Shown here: piece after piece, positions 34,857-42,354 of the stretch | How the letters are laid out: each line of letters starts with the position of its first letter | Numbering within the stretch: the stretch's first letter is position 1 | Assembly (NCBI GenBank): GCA_035651455.1 | Contig: DASRFR010000022.1 | Span: forward strand, 565,616-629,615 | Origin: DASRFR01 sp035651455 | GTDB taxonomy: Bacteria > Acidobacteriota > Terriglobia > Terriglobales > Acidobacteriaceae | Direction: 5' to 3' | DNA: 64,000 nucleotides | Notes under the pieces: generated by a model | What the model was told of the DNA's origin: nothing | Databases searched by the model: none | Seen by the model: the letters and a program-made list of their open reading frames with translations, nothing else | Translations under genes and position numbers: made by a program

Positions 34857-36164
34857 TTATTTTTGCGGCGGGTCGTCCGCCTCTTCTGATTGGCTGGTGC
34901 GGTTCGCCATATTCATACTGCGAAGCACGTCATTGGCAAAAAAGAATTTTCCATCCGACGGCACCATCATGATCTGCAGCTTGTCGGAAAGACGCTCGGC
35001 AACGATCTTGTTGATCAACAGCGGATTCTGCTTGAGGATGGCGCCCTCGCTCTTCATGCGTTCTGAGTCGGCTACCGCGGTGACTCGAATGCGATTCGCT
35101 TCGGCTTCGGCGAGCAGCTTGCGGCGCTCCATCTCCGCCTTGCTGTCGATCACTTTTGCTTCCGCCGAGGCTTCGGCGTTCTTGATCGTGGATTCTTTGC
35201 GAGCCTCGGCCTCAAGCCGCGACTGCTGGATCTGCTTCTCCTTCAGCGGCAGGGTGTACTGCATGGCATCTGCCTCGCCTTTGGCTTGCAGCACGCGTAC
35301 CTGGGCTTCTCCTTCCGCCTGCTTGACCTGTTGCACCTTGGTGGCTTCGGCCTCCAGTTCGGAAATGCGCACCTGTTTCTGGTGAATTTCCGTCTCCACC
35401 GCCATCTGATCGTTCTGCTGTTCCTTCAACAACAGATTCTCTAGGCCCTTGGCATATTCGGGTGGCAGTTGAATATCGCGCAGCATGACTTCTTTCACCA
35501 CGATTCCATCCGCCGACAGTTTCTGGGTAATGATATCCGAAGCGCGTTTGCGCACTTCTTCACGGCGGGTCGCGAAGATCTCGCGGACGGTGTAGTTGGG
35601 CACGAGTTCGCGCCAGGCGCTGGCAATCACCGGTGGGACTATTTCCCTTTCGACTGGCTGCGGAAGATTGGTCTGAATGTAATCGAGACGCCGCGGGTCG
35701 AGTCGGTAGCGGACGGTAATGGCCAGGCCGAGCGTCAATCCCTCCTTCGCCTGTACGTTGAGTGGCTGTGCTTTTGTCGCGGATGTTTTGATCTCCTCGA
35801 TCGCGCCAGTGGTGAACAACTGATCGCGGGTGTCGAATAGCACGACACTCTCCAGCAGCGGCGCGATGAAATGCACCCCGGGATACAACGTTCCAGGAAC
35901 TGTGCCGCTGGTCTGGCTGATCCGGACTGCGCCCATCCCGCTGGGCACGACGATAATGCTGAGCGCAAGAAGCAGAGGTGCCCACGCGAGCATGGCAAGT
36001 GCCATCGAAATCCGCCAGCGCACAGCAGGCGCCGCCAATGAGGCACCTTCTGGCGGTTGCCGCCGGTACGGCATCTGTTGATAAAGGTCATAAGTGAGAA
36101 TTCCGATGGCCGTCACAATCATGGCCAGGCCACAGAACATGAGTACATATTTCAGGAACAGCAT
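34857..36164 (-). CDS. SPFH/prohibitin-family membrane protein
   Basis: A 435-aa protein with two N-terminal hydrophobic segments (about residues 5-27 and 53-75), then an SPFH/band-7 domain from about 78 to 270 (GMGAVRISQTSG, FDTRDQLF, TVREIFATRREEVR) and a long coiled coil rich in Glu/Ala/Lys (about 255-385). The end LNPLLINKIVAERLSD resembles flotillin/HflK/prohibitin tails (ILKQNPLLI). Such proteins form large membrane-bound rings that organise proteases or lipid domains. The ATG follows AAGGAGAACC. A 49-aa membrane protein gene sits 19 nt upstream. Confidence 0.9.
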   Translation of the reverse strand: MLFLKYVLMFCGLAMIVTAIGILTYDLYQQMPYRRQPPEGASLAAPAVRWRISMALAMLAWAPLLLALSIIVVPSGMGAVRISQTSGTVPGTLYPGVHFIAPLLESVVLFDTRDQLFTTGAIEEIKTSATKAQPLNVQAKEGLTLGLAITVRYRLDPRRLDYIQTNLPQPVEREIVPPVIASAWRELVPNYTVREIFATRREEVRKRASDIITQKLSADGIVVKEVMLRDIQLPPEYAKGLENLLLKEQQNDQMAVETEIHQKQVRISELEAEATKVQQVKQAEGEAQVRVLQAKGEADAMQYTLPLKEKQIQQSRLEAEARKESTIKNAEASAEAKVIDSKAEMERRKLLAEAEANRIRVTAVADSERMKSEGAILKQNPLLINKIVAERLSDKLQIMMVPSDGKFFFANDVLRSMNMANRTSQSEEADDPPQK

Positions 36165-36183
36165 GGTGGTTCTCCTTAGCGCC

Positions 36184-36333
36184 TCAGCGCTCTTGCTCTA
36201 ACTTCACGTGCTCCATCTGTCGAACGAATAGCGGGAGCACTTTTCCGAAAATGAGCTCCTCGACAAGAACTGCGACCGACAGCGAGAAGATCATTCCGGC
36301 GGTAACTGCGAGGGCTGTGACTGCGAGTTGCAT
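36184..36333 (-). CDS. 49-aa single-pass membrane protein upstream of the SPFH gene
   Basis: A complete small gene: ATG at 36331-36333, TGA at 36184-36186. The product starts MQLAVTALAVTAGMIFSLSV, has one TM helix at about residues 3-28 and an amphipathic, charged end (RQMEHVKLEQER). A perfect anti-Shine-Dalgarno match AAGGAGGT precedes the ATG by 3 nt. It is 34 nt after the L,D-transpeptidase stop and 19 nt before the SPFH start, so it looks co-transcribed with both. Function unknown; small membrane proteins often modulate a neighbouring membrane complex. Confidence 0.7.
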   Translation of the reverse strand: MQLAVTALAVTAGMIFSLSVAVLVEELIFGKVLPLFVRQMEHVKLEQER

Positions 36334-36367
36334 AGGACCTCCTTATCAGTGGATTGAATAAACTTGA

Positions 36368-36961
36368 TTACTGACCGCCCGCCGGCTGCGCGAGCGCCGA
36401 CAATGACAGCGTTTGCAAAGTGCGCGTCGCCTGGGCTTCGCTGTAGGTCGCGGCGTCTTGTGGAATCGAATCGGCGCGAATTTCTACAACATCGCCGACC
36501 CGGACCATGGCGAATAGCTGCTCGACGTCCCGGTTGCGCAGCCGAATGCAGCCGTGCGAAGCTGCGTGTCCGATGGAGTGCGGCTCGTTTGTGCCGTGGA
36601 TCCGGTAGCCCGCTTTGTTGAGGCCTATCCAGCGAGTGCCAATCGGATTGTCATTGCCCGCGGGAATGACTATCCCCGGGTGGTAGTACGTGGGATTGGT
36701 TATTCGGGTGACGATCTCAAACTGCCCGGTCGGGCTGGGGCTGATCCTTGCGCCCACGGAGATGGGAAACGTGCGTACTATGACGCCGTCTCGCAGCACG
36801 GCCAGCTTGCGGTTGGCAATGCTGATCAAAATGCGGTGCCGTGGTGCTGCCGGCGTCTGTCGCAGATTTTGAGACGTCTGCGCGGCTGCTGCTGCCTTCA
36901 GGACAAGCGCGACCGCGACTAGCAGAGTTCCGCGGAATCTTCGCTCTTTTGCGGTTTTCAC
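36368..36961 (-). CDS. YkuD-family L,D-transpeptidase
   Basis: A 197-aa enzyme with an N-terminal hydrophobic export segment (about residues 10-28) and a YkuD domain. The catalytic motif is complete: HGTNEP at about 122 and SHGCIRL with the nucleophile C138. L,D-transpeptidases make 3-3 peptidoglycan crosslinks or attach proteins to meso-diaminopimelate in the periplasm. The GTG at 36961 is chosen because GAGGTGG lies just upstream; a TTG at 36997 would add 12 residues. It heads a minus-strand series with the small membrane protein, the SPFH protein and the TPR protein. Confidence 0.87.
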   Translation of the reverse strand: MKTAKERRFRGTLLVAVALVLKAAAAAQTSQNLRQTPAAPRHRILISIANRKLAVLRDGVIVRTFPISVGARISPSPTGQFEIVTRITNPTYYHPGIVIPAGNDNPIGTRWIGLNKAGYRIHGTNEPHSIGHAASHGCIRLRNRDVEQLFAMVRVGDVVEIRADSIPQDAATYSEAQATRTLQTLSLSALAQPAGGQ

Positions 36962-37662
36962 TTTGGCCACCTCGTGATTCGCTAAATCAGGTGGCAAACC
37001 TTGTTCCTATTTTTAAGTGATTGAGAGCGCACGTATTAGCGTGACGGCGGTTTCTGAGTTTCGTTTGCGGACAGCAACACTGTGTGCGCTGGGACACGTG
37101 TCGGCGAGCGCTCTGCCGGGGCTCAGCTTTGCTGGCTGGCTCTATCCTGGGAGGGGTTTGCCCGGCCCGCCGCTGGGGTAACGGCTATGTGGGGTTAGGA
37201 ATGGACCGGGCAATCTTTTATTGCGTCGCTTTTAGCTCCGTATTCGCCTAGTTCTAAGCCGTTCCAGACATCATTGCTGTGATGGCGGTCACAGAAGATC
37301 GTGATTTTTTCGGCTTGCGCTCCCGGCAAGCGACTCCAGACGTCGATCGTTGGGGATTACTTTCCAATGCGCTATTGGATCGGCCGCGTCGACGAAGTTT
37401 GGAAACGAGCAGTCGATTGCGCCGCGTGTGAGCGGGATGATCCGCCCCTTTCCACGGGGCCGGGGAGCGCGGCCTCGTAAGTGTGCTGGTAGCGGGAGAA
37501 GCGCTTCTTTGGGTTCTCCTAGGCTGGCGATTGCTCTGCCGCTAATGCTGTACACCTGCCTCGTGATCCACGTCACCAAGCTTAGCGACATGTGCGCTTA
37601 CCCGGGAACCGCAAATTCTTATCTACTTCTCATATCCAGTTCATGTTCAGGAGATTCGAGCC
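36962..37662. other. Long gene-free stretch before the ferredoxin gene
   Basis: About 700 nt in which no convincing gene is visible on either strand; a 100-codon minus-strand frame at 37289-37591 has no ribosome site or recognisable sequence. The region contains the CRP/FNR-like dyad at 37278-37293. The ferredoxin ATG is preceded by AGGAG. Confidence 0.45.
37278..37293. promoter_or_regulatory. CRP/FNR-type consensus dyad TGTGA-N6-TCACA
   Basis: TGTGATGGCGGTCACA has two perfect CRP half-sites with the canonical 6-nt spacer. It lies 370 nt upstream of the ferredoxin ATG and 317 nt upstream of the minus-strand L,D-transpeptidase start. The regulator and target are unknown, and a chance match is possible. 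Confidence 0.4.
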
Positions 37663-37914
37663 ATGGCGTATGTGATTACCGATAGTTGCATCAAGGACGA
37701 GCTTTGCGTCGATGTTTGCCCCACTGACTGCATCCATCCCAAGAAGGACGAACCCTCATTCGACACGGCCACGCAATTGTATGTGGATCCGAATGGCTGC
37801 ATCGATTGCGGAGCCTGCGTGCCGGTGTGCACTTCGGATTCAATACACGCTCTCGATGACGTTCCGGACGACAAGAAAGCTTTCATCGAGAAGAACGCCG
37901 CCTTCTACAACTGA
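37663..37914 (+). CDS. FdxA-like bacterial ferredoxin with an Asp in the first cluster motif
   Basis: An 83-aa soluble ferredoxin. It resembles Azotobacter FdI-type ferredoxins at the start (MAYVITDSCIK) and end (DDVPDDKKAFIEKNAAF). Cysteines are C9, C15, C19, C23 and C46, C49, C52, C56. The second motif is a standard CxxCxxCxxxC. The first is C9-I-K-D12-E-L-C15-V-D-V-C19-P, with D12 where a second cysteine is expected, as in Pyrococcus furiosus ferredoxin, where Asp ligates a 4Fe cluster. One [4Fe-4S] cluster plus a [3Fe-4S] or Asp-ligated [4Fe-4S] cluster is therefore expected. The electron partner is unknown. Confidence 0.88.
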   Translation: MAYVITDSCIKDELCVDVCPTDCIHPKKDEPSFDTATQLYVDPNGCIDCGACVPVCTSDSIHALDDVPDDKKAFIEKNAAFYN

Positions 37915-38059
37915 TCGCTCGCGCGGATCATGAATTGCGCGGTCATCGATCGCCGTCGCCGGTTCTTCACTTTTTTCTCCAGCGCTTCAGGGCTCATCGC
38001 CATCTGCGCGCTGCCACGTTGACATTTGTGCGGTCGCCGTTCTATTGTGCGCCCCGAGC

Positions 38060-39142
38060 ATGAACATCGTTAGGGCCTCCCGGCGCTACGAAAAATGGCT
38101 GCGGCAGCATACTTCCGTTCTCGATGCTGACCTCCGCCTGAAGCATGTGGCCATGGCTCGCGCCGCGTTTCCCTTCCTGCGGGCTACTTTTTATCGTTGG
38201 CTTCAGTTGTGGCCCAAAATCTGTCCCCAACTGGCAAGCGCGCCACATTTGCTGGCCGTGGGCGATCTGCACGTAGAGAATTTCGGCACCTGGCGTGACC
38301 TCGAAGGACGTCTCATTTGGGGCGTCAACGACTTCGACGAAGCCTTTACCATGCCCTACACCATCGATCTGGTGCGCCTGGCTGCCAGCGCTGTATTGGC
38401 GGGAGAGGCACAGCACCTTGCCGTCAAAACTAGAGAAGCTTGCGATGCCATCCTGGAGGGATATACGCAGTCGCTCGCCCACGGTGGATTGCCGTTCGTG
38501 CTGGGAGAACATCACCGCTGGCTGCGATCCCTCGCGGAAAATGAGTTACGCGACCCCGTCCACTTCTGGGGCAAGATGGACAAATTACCGACGTTCCGAG
38601 GAGATATTCCAGCCAGTGCCCGAGAGGGACTGGAGCACATGATGCCGGAGCGCGGAATCCCTTATCGGGTGGCGCATCGCATTGTCGGACTGGGCAGCCT
38701 CGGTCGCATGCGCTTCATCGCCTTGGCAGATTGGCATGGCGGAAGAATCGCGCGGGAAGTGAAGGCCGTAGTCCCTTCGGCAGTGTATTGGGCGCAAGGC
38801 GACGAAGGTCCGGCGGAGATCTTGTGCCAGCCCATCATCACGCGCGCCGTGCGCTGTCCCGATCCGTTCATGCAGGTAAGGGGCAAATGGATTGTGCGGC
38901 GCCTCAGTCCGCATTGCTCGCGCATCGAGTTGCAAACCTTGAATGCGGCCGGCCAGGAATTAAAGTTGCTTCATGCCATGGGTTGGGAGATCGCAAACGT
39001 GCACTTGGGCACGCGAGAAGCGATCAAGGCTGTCAAGGTTCACCTCAGGCGGCAGAAGGCGGGATGGCTTTTTACCGCCGCTGGGAAAATGGCCGAGGCT
39101 GTACGTGCAGATTGGCGTCAATGGCGCGACGCGCAGGCATGA
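38060..39142 (+). CDS. DUF2252 family protein
   Basis: A 360-aa protein of the DUF2252 family, which is distantly related to kinase-like folds. The family core is visible: VGDLHVENFGTWRD followed by WGVNDFDEAFTMPYTIDLVRLA, resembling catalytic (HxxN) and metal-binding (D-F-D) loops of aminoglycoside phosphotransferase-like enzymes. No substrate is known. ATG at 38060 is used; a TTG five codons upstream is possible. No signal peptide. Confidence 0.82.
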   Translation: MNIVRASRRYEKWLRQHTSVLDADLRLKHVAMARAAFPFLRATFYRWLQLWPKICPQLASAPHLLAVGDLHVENFGTWRDLEGRLIWGVNDFDEAFTMPYTIDLVRLAASAVLAGEAQHLAVKTREACDAILEGYTQSLAHGGLPFVLGEHHRWLRSLAENELRDPVHFWGKMDKLPTFRGDIPASAREGLEHMMPERGIPYRVAHRIVGLGSLGRMRFIALADWHGGRIAREVKAVVPSAVYWAQGDEGPAEILCQPIITRAVRCPDPFMQVRGKWIVRRLSPHCSRIELQTLNAAGQELKLLHAMGWEIANVHLGTREAIKAVKVHLRRQKAGWLFTAAGKMAEAVRADWRQWRDAQA

Positions 39143-39213
39143 GCCGCTGATACAGTGGATGTCGATTACTGACTCGTTGTAACAAATAACAATGTGTGCG
39201 GAAAGGTTCTGGT

Positions 39214-39615
39214 ATGCACGCTGCCGTTACGTGGTCGGATCACGATCGCTTTATCGGAGTTGCTTCTTCGGGGCACGCGCTGGTCACCGATGCGGGTGCT
39301 GAAAAGACTGCCAACAGTCCCATGGAACTGGTTCTCATCGCGTTGTGCGGATGTACTGCGAGCGACGTGGTTGGCATTCTCCGCAAGAAGCGCGAGCCCT
39401 TTACCTCTCTCGAGGTGCGCGCCGAAGCAGAGCGGGCCGCGGGATATCCTGCCATTTATACTGGAATCAAGCTGATCTACCGCGTGGGGGGAAACGTAAC
39501 CAGGAAAGCTGTGGAGGACGCCGTTCGGCTGTCCAAGGAAAAATACTGTTCCGTCTCCGCCATGCTGGAGAAATCCGCCACCATCAGCTTTGACATCGAA
39601 TACCTGGGCGGTTAA
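39214..39615 (+). CDS. OsmC/Ohr family peroxide reductase-like protein
   Basis: A 133-aa OsmC-family protein. The two redox cysteines are in the expected contexts: ALCGCTASDVV and EKYCSVSAML. The family reduces organic and inorganic peroxides with thiols, working as an intertwined dimer in the cytoplasm. ATG at 39214 has AAAGG upstream; a GTG at 39196 is less likely. The next gene, 97 nt downstream, is the glutaredoxin-like gene with an in-frame TGA, a plausible thiol-redox partner. Confidence 0.88.
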   Translation: MHAAVTWSDHDRFIGVASSGHALVTDAGAEKTANSPMELVLIALCGCTASDVVGILRKKREPFTSLEVRAEAERAAGYPAIYTGIKLIYRVGGNVTRKAVEDAVRLSKEKYCSVSAMLEKSATISFDIEYLGG

Positions 39616-39712
39616 CGCTAGGTTACGTCCGTGTTGCTGCGGGTCAGATTGAATTTGGCCATCGCAAATCTGAGTTTTACTTTGGAGTGGGCATCTCTGA
39701 ACCTGGGACACT

Positions 39713-39961
39713 ATGACTGAAAGCAAGCCCCCGAGCATAACTCTTTTCGTGCAACCTGGTTGACCGCCGTGCCATGTCGCCGAGGCCTACCTCTCGGAGA
39801 GAGGCATAAGCTACCAGCTGCGCGATGTCACCATGGATCCGAATGCCGTGCGCGACCTGGTGCACAAATATAAAAGCCGTTCGACTCCTACGATCATCAT
39901 TGGCGAAGAGGTGATGGTTGGCTTCAACCCCGAGCGTCTCGAACAGCTTCTTGGCCCATAA
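39713..39961 (+). CDS. Glutaredoxin-like selenoprotein (in-frame TGA read as selenocysteine)
   Basis: An 82-codon frame from ATG 39713 to TAA 39959-39961, interrupted only by TGA at 39761-39763 (codon 17). Around it the product reads ITLFVQPG-U-PPCHVAEA, so the TGA sits exactly at the first cysteine of the glutaredoxin CPPC motif, with the resolving C20 intact. Downstream, the thioredoxin-fold elements are normal: YLSERGISYQLRDV, the cis-proline SRSTPTIIIG (T58-P59) and a final GFNPERLEQLL. No in-frame start lies between the TGA and the fold core, so a shorter Cys-lacking product makes little sense. GGGA precedes the ATG. A SECIS-like hairpin follows the TGA. Alternatives are a sequencing error (TGC or TGT to TGA) or a recent pseudogene; selA, selB, selC and selD are not in this window. 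Confidence 0.78.
39790..39804 (+). promoter_or_regulatory. Candidate bacterial SECIS hairpin
   Basis: CCTCTC (39790-39795), loop GGA (39796-39798), GAGAGG (39799-39804): a perfect 6-bp stem. The loop begins with G and lies 32 nt after the TGA, within the 16-37-nt range and with the loop guanosine used in bacterial SECIS models. It is in coding sequence, as bacterial SECIS elements are. Outer pairing (GCCT/AGGC) is an alternative register. Confidence 0.55.
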
Positions 39962-40910
39962 GACCAGTCCATTCCGCGGCTACCTCTATATTGGCAGCGC
40001 GACCTTTCTGTGGGGCATTTCCGCCACCCTGGGACGCGCCGCATTCACCGGGCGCCTGCTGCCCGCAGGCACTGCGCTCCAGCCCATTGATCCCTTAATT
40101 CTTTCTCAGAGCCGCACGACGTTTTCCCTCCTCGTGCTCATGCCTCTGCTTGCGCTGGCGCGCGGGTGGTCCCGGCTGCGCCTGCCTCGTCGCGATTTCT
40201 TTCGGTGCTTGTTGCTGGGCGTACTCGGAGTTGCCGCGTCCAATTACCTGTACTACCTCGCAATTCAGAGGACAAACGTCGCGACCGCCATCATCCTGCA
40301 ATACACCGCCCCGGTCTGGGTACTGTTGTACATGGTGGCCCGCGGATCGCAGCGCGCTACCCTCAAGCGGGTGTCTGCGGTTGCCTTGGCAGTTGTCGGC
40401 AGCGCTCTTGCCATCGGGGTTATCGGGGCCGGAGGGTTTCGCTTGGATGTGCTGGGCGTAACGGCAGCCGTGGCGGCAGCCTTTTCGTTCGCCTTCTACA
40501 ACGTGGGAGGGCACGAAATTCTCGCGCGCTACGACCGCTGGCTGGTTTTGCTCTGGACCTTGTTCGCCGCTTCAGCATTCTGGATGCTGGTCAATCCGCC
40601 CTGGAAGATTGCTGCTGCGCACTATTCCGGAATCCAATGGACCTTTCTGTTCGTGTTCTCGCTGGTCTCGGTGCTCGGACCGTTTTCCTTGTACTTCGCG
40701 GGCCTGCAGCATCTTGAGCCAACCCGCGCCATCGTGGCCAGCTGTCTCGAGCCAGTGTTCTCGATCATTCTCGCGGCCATTGCCCTCGGAGAAGTGATGC
40801 GGCCCATACAGAGTCTGGGTATTGTCATCGTGCTGACCGCAATCGTGGTGGTGCAACTTCCGGATCGCGGCCAAAGAGATACCGCCGCCCTCGTCGAGCC
40901 AATCGAATAG
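39918..40910 (+). CDS. EamA/DMT-superfamily transporter
   Basis: A 330-aa membrane protein with ten predicted TM segments in two EamA repeats (ATFLWGISATLGR... and AVAAAFSFAFYNVGGHEIL), ending ALGEVMRPIQSLGIVIVL, typical of drug/metabolite transporters (RhaT/YdcZ-like exporters). Substrate unknown. TTG at 39918 is chosen because GAGGTGA lies just upstream; it overlaps the glutaredoxin gene by 44 nt. A TTG at 39951 would give a shorter N-terminus and an 11-nt overlap. Either way the two genes appear translationally linked. Confidence 0.85.
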   Translation: MASTPSVSNSFLAHKTSPFRGYLYIGSATFLWGISATLGRAAFTGRLLPAGTALQPIDPLILSQSRTTFSLLVLMPLLALARGWSRLRLPRRDFFRCLLLGVLGVAASNYLYYLAIQRTNVATAIILQYTAPVWVLLYMVARGSQRATLKRVSAVALAVVGSALAIGVIGAGGFRLDVLGVTAAVAAAFSFAFYNVGGHEILARYDRWLVLLWTLFAASAFWMLVNPPWKIAAAHYSGIQWTFLFVFSLVSVLGPFSLYFAGLQHLEPTRAIVASCLEPVFSIILAAIALGEVMRPIQSLGIVIVLTAIVVVQLPDRGQRDTAALVEPIE

Positions 40911-40954
40911 CTGGTGCTTTTCTCTCGGCGGGTGCTTCCCTAGGTCCAGAAGCG

Positions 40955-42223
40955 TTACGCCAGCTCTTTTCCTTTGGTCTCCTGCAGCAGGGCTGCCGAT
41001 AATGCCGCAAGCAGAAACGCGCCCGCGCATAAATGAAATGCAGAGCCCAGGCCCTTCGCCTGTCCCACTCGTCCGATCACGTAAGGCGCTACACAACTCA
41101 TGGCGCGCGCGCCGTTGTAAGTGAATCCCAACGCCCTCGCGCGCACCGCGGTCGGGAAGATTTCACTGCCGATAATTCCCGATCCCGAGAAAAATCCGGT
41201 TCCGAAGAACGCCACTACAGTCCCGATCACCAAAAGCGTCCAGGGCTGGCGCGCGAGCGCATAGAGCGGCACCAGCAAGGCTGCGGCCCCAGTGTAGAGG
41301 ATGAAGGAACTGCGCCTGCCCAGCCGGTCGGCAAACCAGCCAAAGCTGGCGTAGCCGGGCAGCATTCCGAACAGGTTCAGGACCAGCAGCAACCCGGTCG
41401 TGCCCATCACGCTAAAGCCGCGTCCGCCTTGATCGGCCGGAAGAGACAAGAACGGCGGTATCCAGGTGAACAGTCCCCACCAGGCGAACATGCCGAAAAA
41501 GTTGGCGAACAGTAGAGCAATCGTTTGCCGCGCATATGGTGGCCGCAAAATGAGCGCAATGGTTCCACGTTCCTCGTCTTGCGGTGCGTTGGCGATATGC
41601 TCGGACCCTTTCGCCACGCGGCGATCGTCCTCCCACATCGGTGATTCCGGAACCCGGCTCTGGATCCACAGTGTCACCAGGGCAGGCAGGATGCCGACGA
41701 AGAACACCATGCGCCAGTTCGCGTACTGCAGGACGATGCCCGCCACCAGCGCCGCCAACGCGTAGCCGATCGCCCATGAACTTTGCACCACCGCGATCGC
41801 TTTCGCGCGCAACTCGGCCGGCCATGTCTCTGCGACTAGCGCTGCCCCCGTATTCCACTCGCCGCCCATGCCTAGTCCGAGAATGAAGCGAAACACCGCC
41901 AGCATCAGGATGCTGGTGGAGAGTCCGGAAGCAAACGAGCACACTGAATACGTGAGTATGCTCACCATGAGAGCGCACTTGCGCCCAATGCGGTCGGCGA
42001 TGAACCCGAACATCACGCCGCCGATCCCTGACGCCAGCAAGGTGAGCGTGTAGAGCAGTCCAGAGGTCGCTTTGCTCATGCCGAGATCGCGCATGACATG
42101 AGTCAGCACGAGCGCATAGAGCATGGCGTCGAAGGAATCTAGCATCCAGCCGAGCGCCGCCGCAATCAGCGTGCGCCGCTGCGCCACCGTGATCTGGGAG
42201 AAGCTGAGGGTCTGAGTCGCCAC
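40955..42223 (-). CDS. Major facilitator superfamily transporter (metabolite:H+ symporter-like)
   Basis: A 422-aa MFS permease with 12 TM segments. The family loops are clear: GFIADRIGRKCAL after TM2, a GGEWNTGAALVAETWPAELRAKA block between TM4 and TM5 typical of sugar/metabolite:H+ symporters, and GWFADRLGRRSS in the second half. A hydrophilic loop (about 195-215) joins the halves. The substrate is probably an organic acid or aromatic acid, but this cannot be decided. Convergent with the EamA gene, 44 nt apart. Confidence 0.88.
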   Translation of the reverse strand: MATQTLSFSQITVAQRRTLIAAALGWMLDSFDAMLYALVLTHVMRDLGMSKATSGLLYTLTLLASGIGGVMFGFIADRIGRKCALMVSILTYSVCSFASGLSTSILMLAVFRFILGLGMGGEWNTGAALVAETWPAELRAKAIAVVQSSWAIGYALAALVAGIVLQYANWRMVFFVGILPALVTLWIQSRVPESPMWEDDRRVAKGSEHIANAPQDEERGTIALILRPPYARQTIALLFANFFGMFAWWGLFTWIPPFLSLPADQGGRGFSVMGTTGLLLVLNLFGMLPGYASFGWFADRLGRRSSFILYTGAAALLVPLYALARQPWTLLVIGTVVAFFGTGFFSGSGIIGSEIFPTAVRARALGFTYNGARAMSCVAPYVIGRVGQAKGLGSAFHLCAGAFLLAALSAALLQETKGKELA

Positions 42224-42354
42224 CAGGCGGCGATTCTAGCAGGCTGGCGTGAGAGCAGGATGTCGTGTGAGACAACCGGTCATTCCCGCGCTGTGCAGCG
42301 GGCGCACCCGGCTGGCGCGCTTGGCCTTCCGGGTGGTCTCCGACTCCAGTGTCG

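Noticed and set aside
37289..37591. 100-codon minus-strand frame in the gene-free region before the ferredoxin gene
   Set aside because: No ribosome site, no recognisable sequence, composition as expected from noncoding GC-rich DNA.
39761..39763. Reading the TGA as a real stop, making the glutaredoxin a pseudogene
   Set aside because: Kept as an alternative only: the single TGA is exactly on the catalytic Cys codon, the frame is otherwise intact on both sides, and a SECIS-like hairpin follows at a suitable distance.
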